Positions 33,905-43,098 of a DNA stretch of 64,000 bases are shown here, one piece after another. The stretch covers positions 62,001 through 126,000 of the forward strand of contig CALOCZ010000068.1 of NCBI GenBank assembly GCA_942491935.1, given 5' to 3'. A program made the translations under genes and the position numbers. This stretch comes from JAGTVG01 sp942491935. GTDB lineage: Bacteria > Bacteroidota > Bacteroidia > Cytophagales > Cyclobacteriaceae. The first letter of the stretch is position 1. Each line of letters opens with the position of its first letter. The notes under the pieces were generated by a model, which saw nothing but the letters and a program-made list of their open reading frames with translations, was not told the origin of the DNA and made no database searches.

Positions 33905-35248
33905 ATGCATATTCTAGGTCAAATTCTGTTTGTCGGGATCCTTTTTCTTACCTCGCTTATTCTATACAAAAGAATAAAATTTATTGCCTCTACCATACGA
34001 CTTGGAAAAGATCTGAAAATTGAAGGAGACACAAAAGAAAGGTGGAAGAATGTATTCCTGATTGCTTTTGGACAAAAAAAGATGTTCAGGAAACTTATTC
34101 CAGCCTTTTTTCATTTATTGATTTATGCGGGATTCATTATTATCAATTTTGAAGTCCTTGAATTTATCATTGATGGCATAACTGGCCAGCATCGATTCTT
34201 TGCTAGACTGCTCCTGAGTTCATTTCCTACCGATACAGGATATAGCGTTTTGTACAATGTTTTAATGAATGGATTTGAATTTTTGACATTGGCTGTTATT
34301 CTTGCCTGCATCATTTTCCTGATCAGAAGAAATATAATAAAAATCAAAAGGTTTTCCGGTATAGAAATGACAAGATGGCCTTTACTGGACGCAAATTTGA
34401 TACTCATATTTGAGATCATTTTAATGACGGCCATCTTAAGCATGAATGGCGCTGATCAATTGCTTCAGAATGCTGATTATCCCGGTTACATAGGTACTGG
34501 ACCATTGTACATTAGTCATACTTTGATCATACCAGTTATAAAAAACCTGGATGTGCATCATTTAATTATCCTGGAAAGAATTTGCTGGTGGTTCCATATT
34601 ATCGGTATTCTAGCCTTTGCCATATATGTCACATACAGTAAGCATTTGCATATAATTATGGCTTTCCCGAATACCTATTATGCTAATTTGAATCCACCTT
34701 CTACCATGAACAACATGGAAGAGGTTATGAATGAAGTTAAAATGATGTTAGGACTTCAGCCATCTGATGGGAACATGCCTGAAGAAATAGCCAGGTTTGG
34801 GGTGAAGGATGCAACTGACCTTTCATGGAAGAGTATAATGGACGCTTTTACCTGCACAGAATGCGGCAGATGTACTTCAGTATGTCCTGCAAATCTGACT
34901 GGCAAAAAATTATCGCCCAGAAAAATCGTAATGGATGTAAGGGACCGTGCTGAAATTCTCGGTAAATCCAGAGGAAAAGAAGATGGGAAATCTCTTTTTA
35001 ACCAAATCTCTAAAGAAGAGATTTTTGCATGTACCACTTGCAATGCATGCATTGATATTTGTCCAGTTAGTATTGATCCGGTTACAATAATATTGGGCTT
35101 GAGAAGATATATAGCCATGGAGGAATCTTCATCTCCAGCTGAGTGGAACATGATGTTTAATAATATTGAGACAAATTTTGCACCCTGGAAATTTCCGGCA
35201 TCAGACAGGTTTAAGTGGGCTGAATCATTGACGTCAAATAAAAAGTAG
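33905..35248 (+). CDS. membrane (Fe-S)-binding oxidoreductase, HdrD/DsrK- and DsrM-like fusion
   Basis: This 447-residue protein combines a membrane domain and an iron-sulfur domain. The first about 270 residues contain five hydrophobic segments similar to the NarI/DsrM cytochrome-b-like region, with possible haem-ligand His in IYAGF, LDVHHLII and CWWFHIIG. The C-terminal part has two 4Fe-4S cysteine motifs, CTECGRCTSVCPA and CTTCNACIDICPV. It should carry electrons between a membrane quinone pool and a soluble partner. The next gene, 4 nt downstream, encodes a CCG-domain protein that would complete an HdrDE-like unit. The donor and acceptor are unknown. Confidence 0.87.
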   Translation: MHILGQILFVGILFLTSLILYKRIKFIASTIRLGKDLKIEGDTKERWKNVFLIAFGQKKMFRKLIPAFFHLLIYAGFIIINFEVLEFIIDGITGQHRFFARLLLSSFPTDTGYSVLYNVLMNGFEFLTLAVILACIIFLIRRNIIKIKRFSGIEMTRWPLLDANLILIFEIILMTAILSMNGADQLLQNADYPGYIGTGPLYISHTLIIPVIKNLDVHHLIILERICWWFHIIGILAFAIYVTYSKHLHIIMAFPNTYYANLNPPSTMNNMEEVMNEVKMMLGLQPSDGNMPEEIARFGVKDATDLSWKSIMDAFTCTECGRCTSVCPANLTGKKLSPRKIVMDVRDRAEILGKSRGKEDGKSLFNQISKEEIFACTTCNACIDICPVSIDPVTIILGLRRYIAMEESSSPAEWNMMFNNIETNFAPWKFPASDRFKWAESLTSNKK

Positions 35249-35252
35249 CAGC

Positions 35253-36062
35253 ATGAATAATAATCATGATATTGAAATACCATTAATGGCAGATCTGGCT
35301 GCAAATAATAGATCACCGGAATATCTGCTCTGGATCGGATGTGCCGGCGCCTACGATGAGAGGTATCAGATAGTAATTCATGCTTTAATAAGAGTTTTGA
35401 ATTATGTAAAAATTGACTTTGCCGTACTGGGCCCTGAGGAATCCTGCACCGGTGATCCTGCAAGGAGGGCTGGGAACGAAATGCTTTTTCAGATTCAGGC
35501 TTTATCAAACATCCAGATATTGAAGGATTACAATGTAAAAAATATAATTACACCTTGCCCGCATTGTTATAATTCATTTAAAAACGAATATCCTGCCCTG
35601 GGAGGGAACTATGAAGTAATACATCACTCAGAACTCCTGGAAAAGATCATTACGGAGAATCCTGGATTCCTGGATCCCGGGGATAAATATAAAGGAAAAA
35701 AAGTAACCTATCATGATTCTTGTTATCTGGGCAGGTCAAACAATATTTATAACCCACCGCGGCAGATCATTGAGTCCCTGAAAGGAACCCTGACTGAAAT
35801 GGAAAGAAATAAGGCAGATGGATTATGTTGTGGGGCAGGAGGGTCTCAGATGTTTAAAGATGCGGAAAATGGAAACAAAGAAATATACATTGAAAGAACT
35901 GAAGAAGTGTTAAATTCAAAAGCTGAAATTGTAGCAACGGCCTGTCCATTTTGTTTAACTATGTTATCTGATGGTATAAAATCTGTGGAAAAAGAGAACA
36001 AAATCAAGGTTCTTGATGTCGTTGAATTATTTGAGAAGGCATCTGAAAGGCCACTTCCCTAA
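35253..36062 (+). CDS. CCG-domain (Fe-S)-binding protein, HdrB-like
   Basis: This 269-residue soluble protein has two Cys-rich CCG domains as in HdrB, LutA and GlpC. Near the N-terminus LWIGCAGAYDERYQ and a CTGDPARRAG segment are seen; ITPCPHCYNSFKNEYP follows. The second half has YHDSCYLGRSNN and DGLCCGAGGSQMF, then ATACPFCLTML. Such proteins hold a non-cubane cluster and handle disulfide or hydride electron transfer. The 4-nt spacing from the membrane Fe-S gene suggests a two-subunit complex. A similar gene pair is frequent in Bacteroidota, but its physiological reaction is not known to me. Confidence 0.88.
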   Translation: MNNNHDIEIPLMADLAANNRSPEYLLWIGCAGAYDERYQIVIHALIRVLNYVKIDFAVLGPEESCTGDPARRAGNEMLFQIQALSNIQILKDYNVKNIITPCPHCYNSFKNEYPALGGNYEVIHHSELLEKIITENPGFLDPGDKYKGKKVTYHDSCYLGRSNNIYNPPRQIIESLKGTLTEMERNKADGLCCGAGGSQMFKDAENGNKEIYIERTEEVLNSKAEIVATACPFCLTMLSDGIKSVEKENKIKVLDVVELFEKASERPLP

Positions 36063-36110
36063 CAATTGTGGCTAATTATCGTTCTAAACATATATTGAAA
36101 TAATCAAACT

Positions 36111-36602
36111 ATGATTAATAACTTTGAGCAGCTACCGAATACATCGAGGATCTGGATTTTCCAGTGTACCCGGGCTTTATCACCTCAGGAGGAAGTGGAA
36201 ATAGTGGATAAAGCTAACCATTTCGTAAGAACCTGGAGCGCTCATGGGAATGACCTCGAGGCCGGTGCAGCTATTCTTTACAATCAGTTTCTAATTCTTA
36301 GTGTAAATGAAGAGGAAAATGGTGCGTCTGGCTGTTCGATAGACAAATCTTTCAAGTTTATCCAGGATCTTGAATCAGAGTATAAAATAAACTGGCTGGA
36401 CCGCTCAAAACTTGCATTTTATATCGATAATGAAGTATATATCTATCCTATGCCTGAATTAAAATTAAAAATTGATTCCGGTACAATTACCAAGGATACT
36501 TTAATTTTTAATAACTTAGTAGATAAAAAAGGGGATCTCGAGCATAAATGGATCATCCCTGCAAAAGATTCCTGGATAAAAAAATACTTTATGGCTAATT
36601 AA
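36111..36602 (+). CDS. conserved hypothetical protein (sometimes mislabelled ABC transporter ATPase)
   Basis: The 163-residue protein is cytosolic by appearance, without signal or membrane segments. Conserved-looking parts are SRIWIFQCTRALSPQE, IVDKANHFVRTWSAHG, LEAGAAILYNQFLIL and LDRSKLAFYIDNEVY. Homologues are found across Bacteroidota as far as I recall, often carrying the name ABC transporter ATPase, but no Walker A or ABC signature is present, so that label is not supported. It follows the HdrB-like gene by 48 nt and precedes the PorE-like gene by 9 nt. The function is unknown. Confidence 0.8.
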   Translation: MINNFEQLPNTSRIWIFQCTRALSPQEEVEIVDKANHFVRTWSAHGNDLEAGAAILYNQFLILSVNEEENGASGCSIDKSFKFIQDLESEYKINWLDRSKLAFYIDNEVYIYPMPELKLKIDSGTITKDTLIFNNLVDKKGDLEHKWIIPAKDSWIKKYFMAN

Positions 36603-36611
36603 TATTTGCCG

Positions 36612-38684
36612 ATGAGAAGATTTAGTATTTATATTATTGTCCTTTTATTCATGTTACCTGCATGTAACATGAATAAGAAAATGGTTAAGAAAGGAGATAA
36701 GAAATACGATGTCGGGGAATATGAATTGGCTATTGAAATATATCACAAAGCTTTAGTTAAAAGTAACGATCCTGGTTATATCAATTTTAAAATAGGAGAA
36801 GCATACAGATTATCAAATCGACTCAAGAAATCTCTTCCCTATTACCAGGCAGCTGTAAAAAATGGTTATGCGGAAGATGAAGCGCTATATTATCTAGGTT
36901 TGGCATTAAAAGCAGATCAACAATACGATGAAGCGACTAAAGTCTTTGACAGATTGGTTTCGAAAACCACAAGCTCTGATTATAATTCGCTTGCATCAAA
37001 AGAGTTTGATAATGTTAGCACAATTCAGGAGATACTAGGAAAAAAGAATTATTTCAGAGTAAAAAACCTTACTGAAATTAATACCAATGGTGCAGAATAC
37101 TCTCCCGTATATAATAATGGCGAGTTATACTTTACAAGTTCAAGAGAGGGAGGAAAGATTTATAAGGCCACTGGCACCCCTTTTACTAAAATCTATAGGG
37201 TTGAAACCCAAGGGGCTCGTGTTGACTTGCTAACCCTGAAGCCACTTGACAACCTGATCAATGATGACGACACAAATGATGGATCTGTAACATTTTCTGC
37301 AGACGGCCGCATTATGATCTATGCTAAAGGTAATAGTGGTAAAAAAAGAGGCACAAAAGATGTTAATCTTTATACAACTTCCAACCGAAAGGGGCAATGG
37401 TCTCAACCCAGAATGCTCAGAATAAATGATCCGGACTCCTGGGACTCTACACCCGCTCTCAGTGCTGATGGAAGAACCATGTATTTTGCATCTAACCGGG
37501 AAGGAGGATTTGGGGGAACCGATTTATATTCAGCAACACGTGATGGTAGAGGAAGATGGGGGAATGTCAGGAATATGGGGCCAGATATTAATACACATGG
37601 AAATGAAATGTTTCCTTATTCCTCAATTGACGGATCATTATACTTTTCGTCTGATGGCCATCCGGGATTTGGAGGATTAGACCTCTTTCGTGCAGAAAGA
37701 AGAGAAGGCAAACTAGTAGTCGATAATATGGGTTCTCCTATCAATTCCAATGACGATGATTTTGGATTATTCCTTTTTTCTCCAACAAAGGGATTTTTTA
37801 CTTCTAACCGAGAAGGGGGTAGTGGGGATGACGATATATACACCTTCGTAAACAACGATCCTGATTTAAAGATTGTGAATTATTTCCTCACAGGCACTAC
37901 GGTTACTGCTGATGATGAAGGAAATGAAACCATCCTTGCCAACACAGTTGTAAAATTATTTGACAAAGAAAATAACCTGATCTCTGAAGCAATAACCGGA
38001 CGTGAAGGTACATTTAACTTTAGGGTATACACAGAAGAGGATTACTATGTATTGGGAGAAAAACCCGATTATTTAACAACCCGGATTATTTTCTCTACTA
38101 TTGGCAAATCCATTCCAAAGGAAAGCCTTACAAAACTGGTCACCAATACCCAATTCACAATAAAAGTACCTCTTGACAAGATCGTGATAGATAAAGCAAT
38201 TGTCATGGAAAATATTTACTATGACCTGGATGAAGATTATATCAGGTCAGATGCTGCTGTTGAATTGGATAAACTGGTGGCTATACTTGAAGATAATCCT
38301 GAGATAAAAATTGAGTTAAGTTCACATACTGATAGCCGACAAACAGCTGATTATAATATGGACCTGTCGAAAAGAAGGGCTCAATCAGCAACCACCTACA
38401 TTATTGAAGCTGGTATTGATCCGGAAAGGATCACTGCCAAAGGATATGGAGAATCCCAATTGCTCATTTCGGATGAAGAAATTAACCGCCTGCCTTCTTT
38501 AGAGGAAAGAGAAGCAGCCCACCAAATAAACAGAAGAACTGAATTCAAGATCCTCGAGTATAACAAAAGGGCTCCGGAAGAGGAAACTGTTGAATTAATA
38601 GAAGAAACTGTGGAATGGGAAAACGCAGAGGATTGGGAGAAAGAAATAGAATGGGATAATATCGATTGGGATCAGAATAAATAA
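36612..38684 (+). CDS. porE: PorE-like outer-membrane lipoprotein (TPR, PD40 propeller, OmpA)
   Basis: This predicted lipoprotein of about 690 residues starts at ATG 36612; the TTG two codons earlier is less likely. The signal ends LFMLPAC, with the Cys as lipidation site. TPR-like repeats (about 30-150) follow, then a PD40/WD40-like propeller with repeated SREGG and FASNREGGFGGTDLY motifs (about 165-410), a carboxypeptidase-regulatory-like beta domain (about 425-520), and a C-terminal OmpA domain with SSHTDSRQTADYN for peptidoglycan binding. This order matches PorE, the T9SS component that links outer-membrane PorP/SprF-type proteins to the cell wall. The tail after the OmpA domain is acidic with regularly spaced Trp. 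Specific assignment is inference from architecture. Confidence 0.8.
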   Translation: MRRFSIYIIVLLFMLPACNMNKKMVKKGDKKYDVGEYELAIEIYHKALVKSNDPGYINFKIGEAYRLSNRLKKSLPYYQAAVKNGYAEDEALYYLGLALKADQQYDEATKVFDRLVSKTTSSDYNSLASKEFDNVSTIQEILGKKNYFRVKNLTEINTNGAEYSPVYNNGELYFTSSREGGKIYKATGTPFTKIYRVETQGARVDLLTLKPLDNLINDDDTNDGSVTFSADGRIMIYAKGNSGKKRGTKDVNLYTTSNRKGQWSQPRMLRINDPDSWDSTPALSADGRTMYFASNREGGFGGTDLYSATRDGRGRWGNVRNMGPDINTHGNEMFPYSSIDGSLYFSSDGHPGFGGLDLFRAERREGKLVVDNMGSPINSNDDDFGLFLFSPTKGFFTSNREGGSGDDDIYTFVNNDPDLKIVNYFLTGTTVTADDEGNETILANTVVKLFDKENNLISEAITGREGTFNFRVYTEEDYYVLGEKPDYLTTRIIFSTIGKSIPKESLTKLVTNTQFTIKVPLDKIVIDKAIVMENIYYDLDEDYIRSDAAVELDKLVAILEDNPEIKIELSSHTDSRQTADYNMDLSKRRAQSATTYIIEAGIDPERITAKGYGESQLLISDEEINRLPSLEEREAAHQINRRTEFKILEYNKRAPEEETVELIEETVEWENAEDWEKEIEWDNIDWDQNK

Positions 38685-38763
38685 TTGTATAAATTTCTAT
38701 ATCATAGCCTAAATTAAGTATTTACGCCATTCAGAGATCTATATTCCTTTTTAAATTTAACAT

Positions 38764-39939
38764 ATGAGCGACCGATATATGCAACGTGGTGTATCTGCCA
38801 CAAAAGAGGATGTACATAATGCAATAAAGAATGTTGACAAAGGGCTATACCCTAATGCATTCTGTAAGATCATTCCTGACCTTATGGGGAATGATAGTGA
38901 TTACTGCAATATCATGCATGCAGACGGAGCCGGCACAAAATCTTCACTTGCATATTTATACTGGAAAGAAACCGGAGACCTATCAGTTTGGAAGGGCATT
39001 GCTCAGGATGCAATTGTAATGAATACCGATGATCTTTTATGTGTCGGTGCAACCTGCAATATACTGTTTTCATCTACTATTGGCAGAAACAAGGCCATAA
39101 TCCCTGGAGAAGTTATTGCTGCGATAATAAATGGAGCTGAAGAAGTATTGGAAATGCTCAGGTCGAATGGGATAGATATTTTAAGCACTGGAGGAGAAAC
39201 TGCTGATCTGGGTGATCTGGTAAGGACTATTGTAGTTGACAGTACCGTAACAGCCAGAATGAAAAGAGAGGATGTGATCACCAATGAGAAAATTGCCCCC
39301 GGTGATGTGATTATCGGCTTTTCCTCTTATGGACAGGCTACTTATGAAGACCAGTATAATGGAGGGATGGGTAGCAACGGTTTAACTTCTGCACGTCACG
39401 ATGTTTTTAACAAAATATACGCTGATAAATATCCTGAGTCATTTGATCCCAGTATCCCCACGGACTTATGCTATTCAGGAGGTTATTTATTAACAGATAC
39501 TGTGAAGGGCCTTCCTGTTAATATTGGCCAGTTGGTTCTATCGCCAACCAGGACTTATGCACCAATATTTAAAAAGATCCTGGATGAATACCGTCGTGTA
39601 ATTCATGGAATCATTCACTGCAGCGGTGGGGCCCAGACTAAAATACTGCATTTCGTAAAAAACCTCCATATTGTTAAGGACAGGCTAATCGAGATACCAC
39701 CCCTATTTGAGATAATACAGAAAGAAAGCCGAACTTCATGGGAAGAAATGTATAAAGTATTCAATATGGGACACAGAATGGAAGTGTATATTCCCGAGGA
39801 ATATGCAAGTGATATTATGTCAATATCAGAATCCTTTAATGTGCAGGCGAAAATAGTGGGGCATGTAGAACCCTCAGAGAAAACTTCCTTAACAATATCG
39901 TCTGATCATGGTGAATTTTCGTATTCGCCAGCTGATTGA
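38764..39939 (+). CDS. purM: phosphoribosylformylglycinamidine cyclo-ligase
   Basis: PurM closes the imidazole ring to make AIR in purine synthesis, using ATP. The 391 residues are longer than the usual 345, as in the Bacteroidota form. The nucleotide/substrate loop reads HADGAGTKSSLAYLYW, followed by IAQDAIVMNTDDLLCVGA, ILSTGGETADLGD, GGMGSNGLTSARHDV and the C-terminal HCSGGAQTKI and FNMGHRMEVYIP. The divergence from the common DGVGTK form is normal for this group. The stop codon is 1 nt from that of the convergent small gene. Confidence 0.92.
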   Translation: MSDRYMQRGVSATKEDVHNAIKNVDKGLYPNAFCKIIPDLMGNDSDYCNIMHADGAGTKSSLAYLYWKETGDLSVWKGIAQDAIVMNTDDLLCVGATCNILFSSTIGRNKAIIPGEVIAAIINGAEEVLEMLRSNGIDILSTGGETADLGDLVRTIVVDSTVTARMKREDVITNEKIAPGDVIIGFSSYGQATYEDQYNGGMGSNGLTSARHDVFNKIYADKYPESFDPSIPTDLCYSGGYLLTDTVKGLPVNIGQLVLSPTRTYAPIFKKILDEYRRVIHGIIHCSGGAQTKILHFVKNLHIVKDRLIEIPPLFEIIQKESRTSWEEMYKVFNMGHRMEVYIPEEYASDIMSISESFNVQAKIVGHVEPSEKTSLTISSDHGEFSYSPAD

Positions 39940-39940
39940 A

Positions 39941-40192
39941 CTAATTATTGTTTCTTAGATTTGTCATTGCAAGGACCTGAGCATTTGTGTATTTCGCATT
40001 ATTGATATTATAAAAACCAGATAGGATCCGGTGCGCAATAACGGAATAGATTAACTCTTCATCAGACTGCTGGTCTTTACCAATCCAAAAGACCCTTTTG
40101 GGGTGTTTCTTCATATCACTGACATAATTCACCGCATCGGCGTATTGTTCCTGGGTATAAGTTAATTTAAAACAAGTAGTAACAGTTTCCAT
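39941..40192 (-). CDS. small hypothetical protein
   Basis: The 83-residue protein is not recognised. It is soluble and slightly basic, with VNYVSDMKKHPKRVFWIGKD and SVIAHRILSGFYNI as its more distinctive segments. A TATATTTT box resembling the -7 consensus lies about 35 nt upstream of the ATG, and the frame ends 1 nt from purM. It may be a conserved Bacteroidota protein, but I cannot confirm that. The gene is isolated from the atp operon by 394 nt. Confidence 0.6.
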   Translation of the reverse strand: METVTTCFKLTYTQEQYADAVNYVSDMKKHPKRVFWIGKDQQSDEELIYSVIAHRILSGFYNINNAKYTNAQVLAMTNLRNNN

Positions 40193-40586
40193 ATCACTTT
40201 ATAATTTTGACCTTTATTTCGAAAATATAAATAAAAAGAAACAATTATCAAAACGAAAATTTCATATATCGAAACCTCCAATTAAGACAATGTACCTGGT
40301 TATTTAAACGACAAATAAAATGAAAGTGTTTTAATTGATAAAGGCAAAGTGATAATCCGTCAAGAACAGGAATATTTTACCTGGGGTAATTTAACAATCT
40401 TTTCGGTGCATAATTATTAATATCGAGCCTGGACAAATCTATCCTGTGATATTGCTTACACCTAGAAAAGGAATTTTACATCAGAGAGCTCTCAGCCTAA
40501 TTTCTGGGTCGAAAAATCACGGTTAGTACTAAGATTTATTTCCGAGATGAATTACTCAGGCGATAATGATAAAGCCCATGGATGAA
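40193..40586. other. 394-nt gap between the small gene and atpG, nothing identified
   Basis: No credible reading frame, tRNA or terminator is seen. The part next to the small gene is AT-rich and would hold its promoter. A GAGAGCTCTC palindrome (40484-40493) is present without a T-run. An unknown small RNA cannot be excluded. Confidence 0.4.
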
Positions 40587-41471
40587 TTATTCCGCAGATA
40601 ATGCCTCTGCTCCTCCAACAATATCCAGGATCTCCTTGGTAATGGCAGCTTGTCTCGTCCTGTTATATATTATCTGTAGGTCACTTAATAATTCATCTGC
40701 ATTTTCGGTAGCAATCTCCATTGCAGTCATCCTTGCACCATGTTCTGAGGCATTGGATTCAAGGACAGCTTTATAAAACTGAAAACGTAAGGATTGAGGT
40801 ATTAAATCTTGTTTTATATCAGATTTTGAAGGCTCAAAAATATAATCAGCCGTCATATTTTGCTCATTTTCGTCCGTATCCGCTGTTAATGGAAGGAATT
40901 GCTCTACGCACAGGATCTGTGTAGCAACATTCTTGAATTCATTATAAACCAAAACCACCTTGTCCAATTCCCTATTCAGGAAACTGTCCATAGCTGAATC
41001 AGCTGCTTCCTTAACATTATCAAAAGACAGTTGGGAAAATAACTGGCTATACTCTTCAATTACATTAAATCCCCTCTTTTTAAAATACTCATATCCTTTT
41101 TGACCGATTGGCAGTACGTATAACTGACCACTATCGTGGACTGAACTATATTCCTCTTCTATTAAGGCAAGTGTTTTTTTAACTACGTTACTATTGAAGG
41201 CCCCACATAATCCCCTATCGGATGTGATAAGTACAATTAACACCCTTTCTACATCTCTGATCTCAGCAAAAGGACTTGGTAAACTATCTTCCGTTGCTCT
41301 AACAACATTCTGAAGAATTTCGCTTAATTTCTCTGTGAAAGGCCTAAGTTGTAAAATCGCATCCTGGGCTTTTCTCAATTTTGAGGCAGCAACCATTTTC
41401 ATGGCTTTGGTGATCTGTTGCGTTGATTTTACAGATCGAATCCTGGTGCGTACTTCTTTTAAACTTGCCAT
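40587..41471 (-). CDS. atpG: ATP synthase F1 subunit gamma
   Basis: The gamma subunit is the central rotor shaft of F1. Its 294 residues begin LKEVRTRIRSVKSTQQITKA and MKMVAASKLRKAQDA, the conserved N-terminal helix. The middle has the ITSDRGLCGAFNSN signature, and the C-terminus has ASEHGARMTAMEIATENA then YNRTRQAAITKEILDIVGGA. It is the last gene of the minus-strand run and is separated from atpA by 13 nt. The beta and epsilon genes, which often follow in other phyla, are not next to it. Confidence 0.97.
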   Translation of the reverse strand: MASLKEVRTRIRSVKSTQQITKAMKMVAASKLRKAQDAILQLRPFTEKLSEILQNVVRATEDSLPSPFAEIRDVERVLIVLITSDRGLCGAFNSNVVKKTLALIEEEYSSVHDSGQLYVLPIGQKGYEYFKKRGFNVIEEYSQLFSQLSFDNVKEAADSAMDSFLNRELDKVVLVYNEFKNVATQILCVEQFLPLTADTDENEQNMTADYIFEPSKSDIKQDLIPQSLRFQFYKAVLESNASEHGARMTAMEIATENADELLSDLQIIYNRTRQAAITKEILDIVGGAEALSAE

Positions 41472-41484
41472 GAGGAGGTCTTAA

Positions 41485-43077
41485 TTATTTTTGATCATTT
41501 ATTGAATAATTCTTAGCGATTGACAAAGCAGTGTCACGTAATACTTTCTCAATTTCCTCATTATAAATACCATCCCTCAGTTTTTCCATCACCTTTTTAT
41601 GTTTATCCTTTAGTTCACGGATATAATCCGGCTCAAATTCTTTTAGCTTTTCCAGTGGAACCTCATCGAGTAGTCCTTTGGTAGAGGCAAATATGATTGC
41701 AATTTGCTCTTCCACCGGTACCGGTGAATACTGATGCTGTTTGAGTATTTCCTGGTTACGCTGTCCCCTGGATATGGTAAGTTGTGTAGCCTGGTCAAGG
41801 TCAGATCCAAATTTAGCAAAAGCTTCCATTTCCCTGAACTGAGCCTGATCAAGTTTCAAGGTACCGGCAACCCCTTTCATTGACTTTATCTGGGCTTTTC
41901 CTCCCACCCTTGAAACCGAGATCCCCACATTAATTGCTGGTTTTATTCCTGAATTAAACAGATCGGTTTCCAGGAATATCTGACCATCAGTAATGGATAT
42001 TACATTAGTCGGAATATAAGCCGATACATCACCAGCTTGCGTTTCAATAATTGGCAGAGCTGTTAGTGATCCTCCTCCTTTAATTTTGTCTTTCAAGGAT
42101 GGTGGCAGGTCGTTCATGTTTTTAGCCACAGCATCGCTACGGATAATTTTTGAGGCTCTTTCCAGTAACCTCGAATGCAAATAGAATACATCGCCAGGAT
42201 AAGCTTCCCTTCCTGGAGGCCTTCTGAGCAATAAAGACACTTCCCTGTAGGAAACAGCCTGCTTGGAGAGGTCATCGTATATTACCAAAGCCGGACGGCC
42301 TGTATCTCTATAATACTCTCCAATAGATGCTCCGGCAAAAGGCGCAAAATATTGCATAGGCGTTGGATCAGATGCATTGGCTGCCACAATAACAGTATAG
42401 TCCATGGCACCAGCTTTCTCAAGAACTGCTACAATCTGAGCAACAGAAGAAGCTTTTTGTCCTATAGCAACATATACACAATATACAGGTTCTCCTTTTT
42501 CAAAGAATTCTTTCTGATTTATTATTGTATCAACTGCTATGGCTGTTTTTCCTGTCTGTCTGTCTCCAATGATCAATTCCCGCTGTCCTCTTCCGATAGG
42601 GATCATAGAGTCAATCGCCTTAATCCCAGTTTGCAATGGTTCACTAACAGGCTCACGATATATTACACCCGGTGCCTTACGCTCTAATGGCATTTCAAAT
42701 TTCTCACCCTTAATTTCACCTTTACCATCAATCGGATTGCCAAGCATATCCACCACGCGACCCAACATTCCTTCACCGACCATTATTGAACCTATCTGCC
42801 CGGTTCTTTTAACCGTATCTCCTTCTTTAATTTCTTCAGAATCCCCAAACAAAACTACCCCTACATTATCCTCTTCAAGGTTCAGAACAAGCGCTGTCAC
42901 ACCATTTTCAAATTCAACGAGTTCACCAGCCTGGGCCTTATTTAAACCATAAATCCTGGCAACTCCGTCACCAACTTGTAATACGGTCCCGATTTCCTCA
43001 AGCTCCGCTTCAGTCCGGAAATTTGATAATTGTTCTCTTAATATCGCAGATACCTCATCGGGTCTAACTTGTGCCAT
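41485..43077 (-). CDS. atpA: ATP synthase F1 subunit alpha
   Basis: The alpha subunit is the non-catalytic nucleotide-binding subunit of F1. The 530 residues include DGVARIYGLNKAQAGELVEF, the Walker A region IGDRQTGKTAIAVDT, and ALVIYDDLSKQAVSYRE. The PAINVGISVSRVGGKAQ signature and the arginine-finger region lie in the last third. The N-terminal helix (RPDEVSAILREQLSNF) binds the delta subunit encoded directly upstream by atpH. Spacing to both neighbours is short, 21 and 13 nt. Confidence 0.98.
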   Translation of the reverse strand: MAQVRPDEVSAILREQLSNFRTEAELEEIGTVLQVGDGVARIYGLNKAQAGELVEFENGVTALVLNLEEDNVGVVLFGDSEEIKEGDTVKRTGQIGSIMVGEGMLGRVVDMLGNPIDGKGEIKGEKFEMPLERKAPGVIYREPVSEPLQTGIKAIDSMIPIGRGQRELIIGDRQTGKTAIAVDTIINQKEFFEKGEPVYCVYVAIGQKASSVAQIVAVLEKAGAMDYTVIVAANASDPTPMQYFAPFAGASIGEYYRDTGRPALVIYDDLSKQAVSYREVSLLLRRPPGREAYPGDVFYLHSRLLERASKIIRSDAVAKNMNDLPPSLKDKIKGGGSLTALPIIETQAGDVSAYIPTNVISITDGQIFLETDLFNSGIKPAINVGISVSRVGGKAQIKSMKGVAGTLKLDQAQFREMEAFAKFGSDLDQATQLTISRGQRNQEILKQHQYSPVPVEEQIAIIFASTKGLLDEVPLEKLKEFEPDYIRELKDKHKKVMEKLRDGIYNEEIEKVLRDTALSIAKNYSINDQK

Positions 43078-43098
43078 TATATTTTCAGTTTTTATATG

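Noticed and set aside
34756..35508. A 250-codon frame antisense to the two Fe-S redox genes
   Set aside because: The sense strand carries intact cysteine motifs in both genes; the antisense product is His/Ser-rich and unrecognisable.
36111..36602. ABC transporter ATPase
   Set aside because: No Walker A, Walker B or ABC signature is present.
40484..40493. GAGAGCTCTC palindrome in the gap before atpG
   Set aside because: A single short palindrome with no repeat, no T-run and no nearby start codon.
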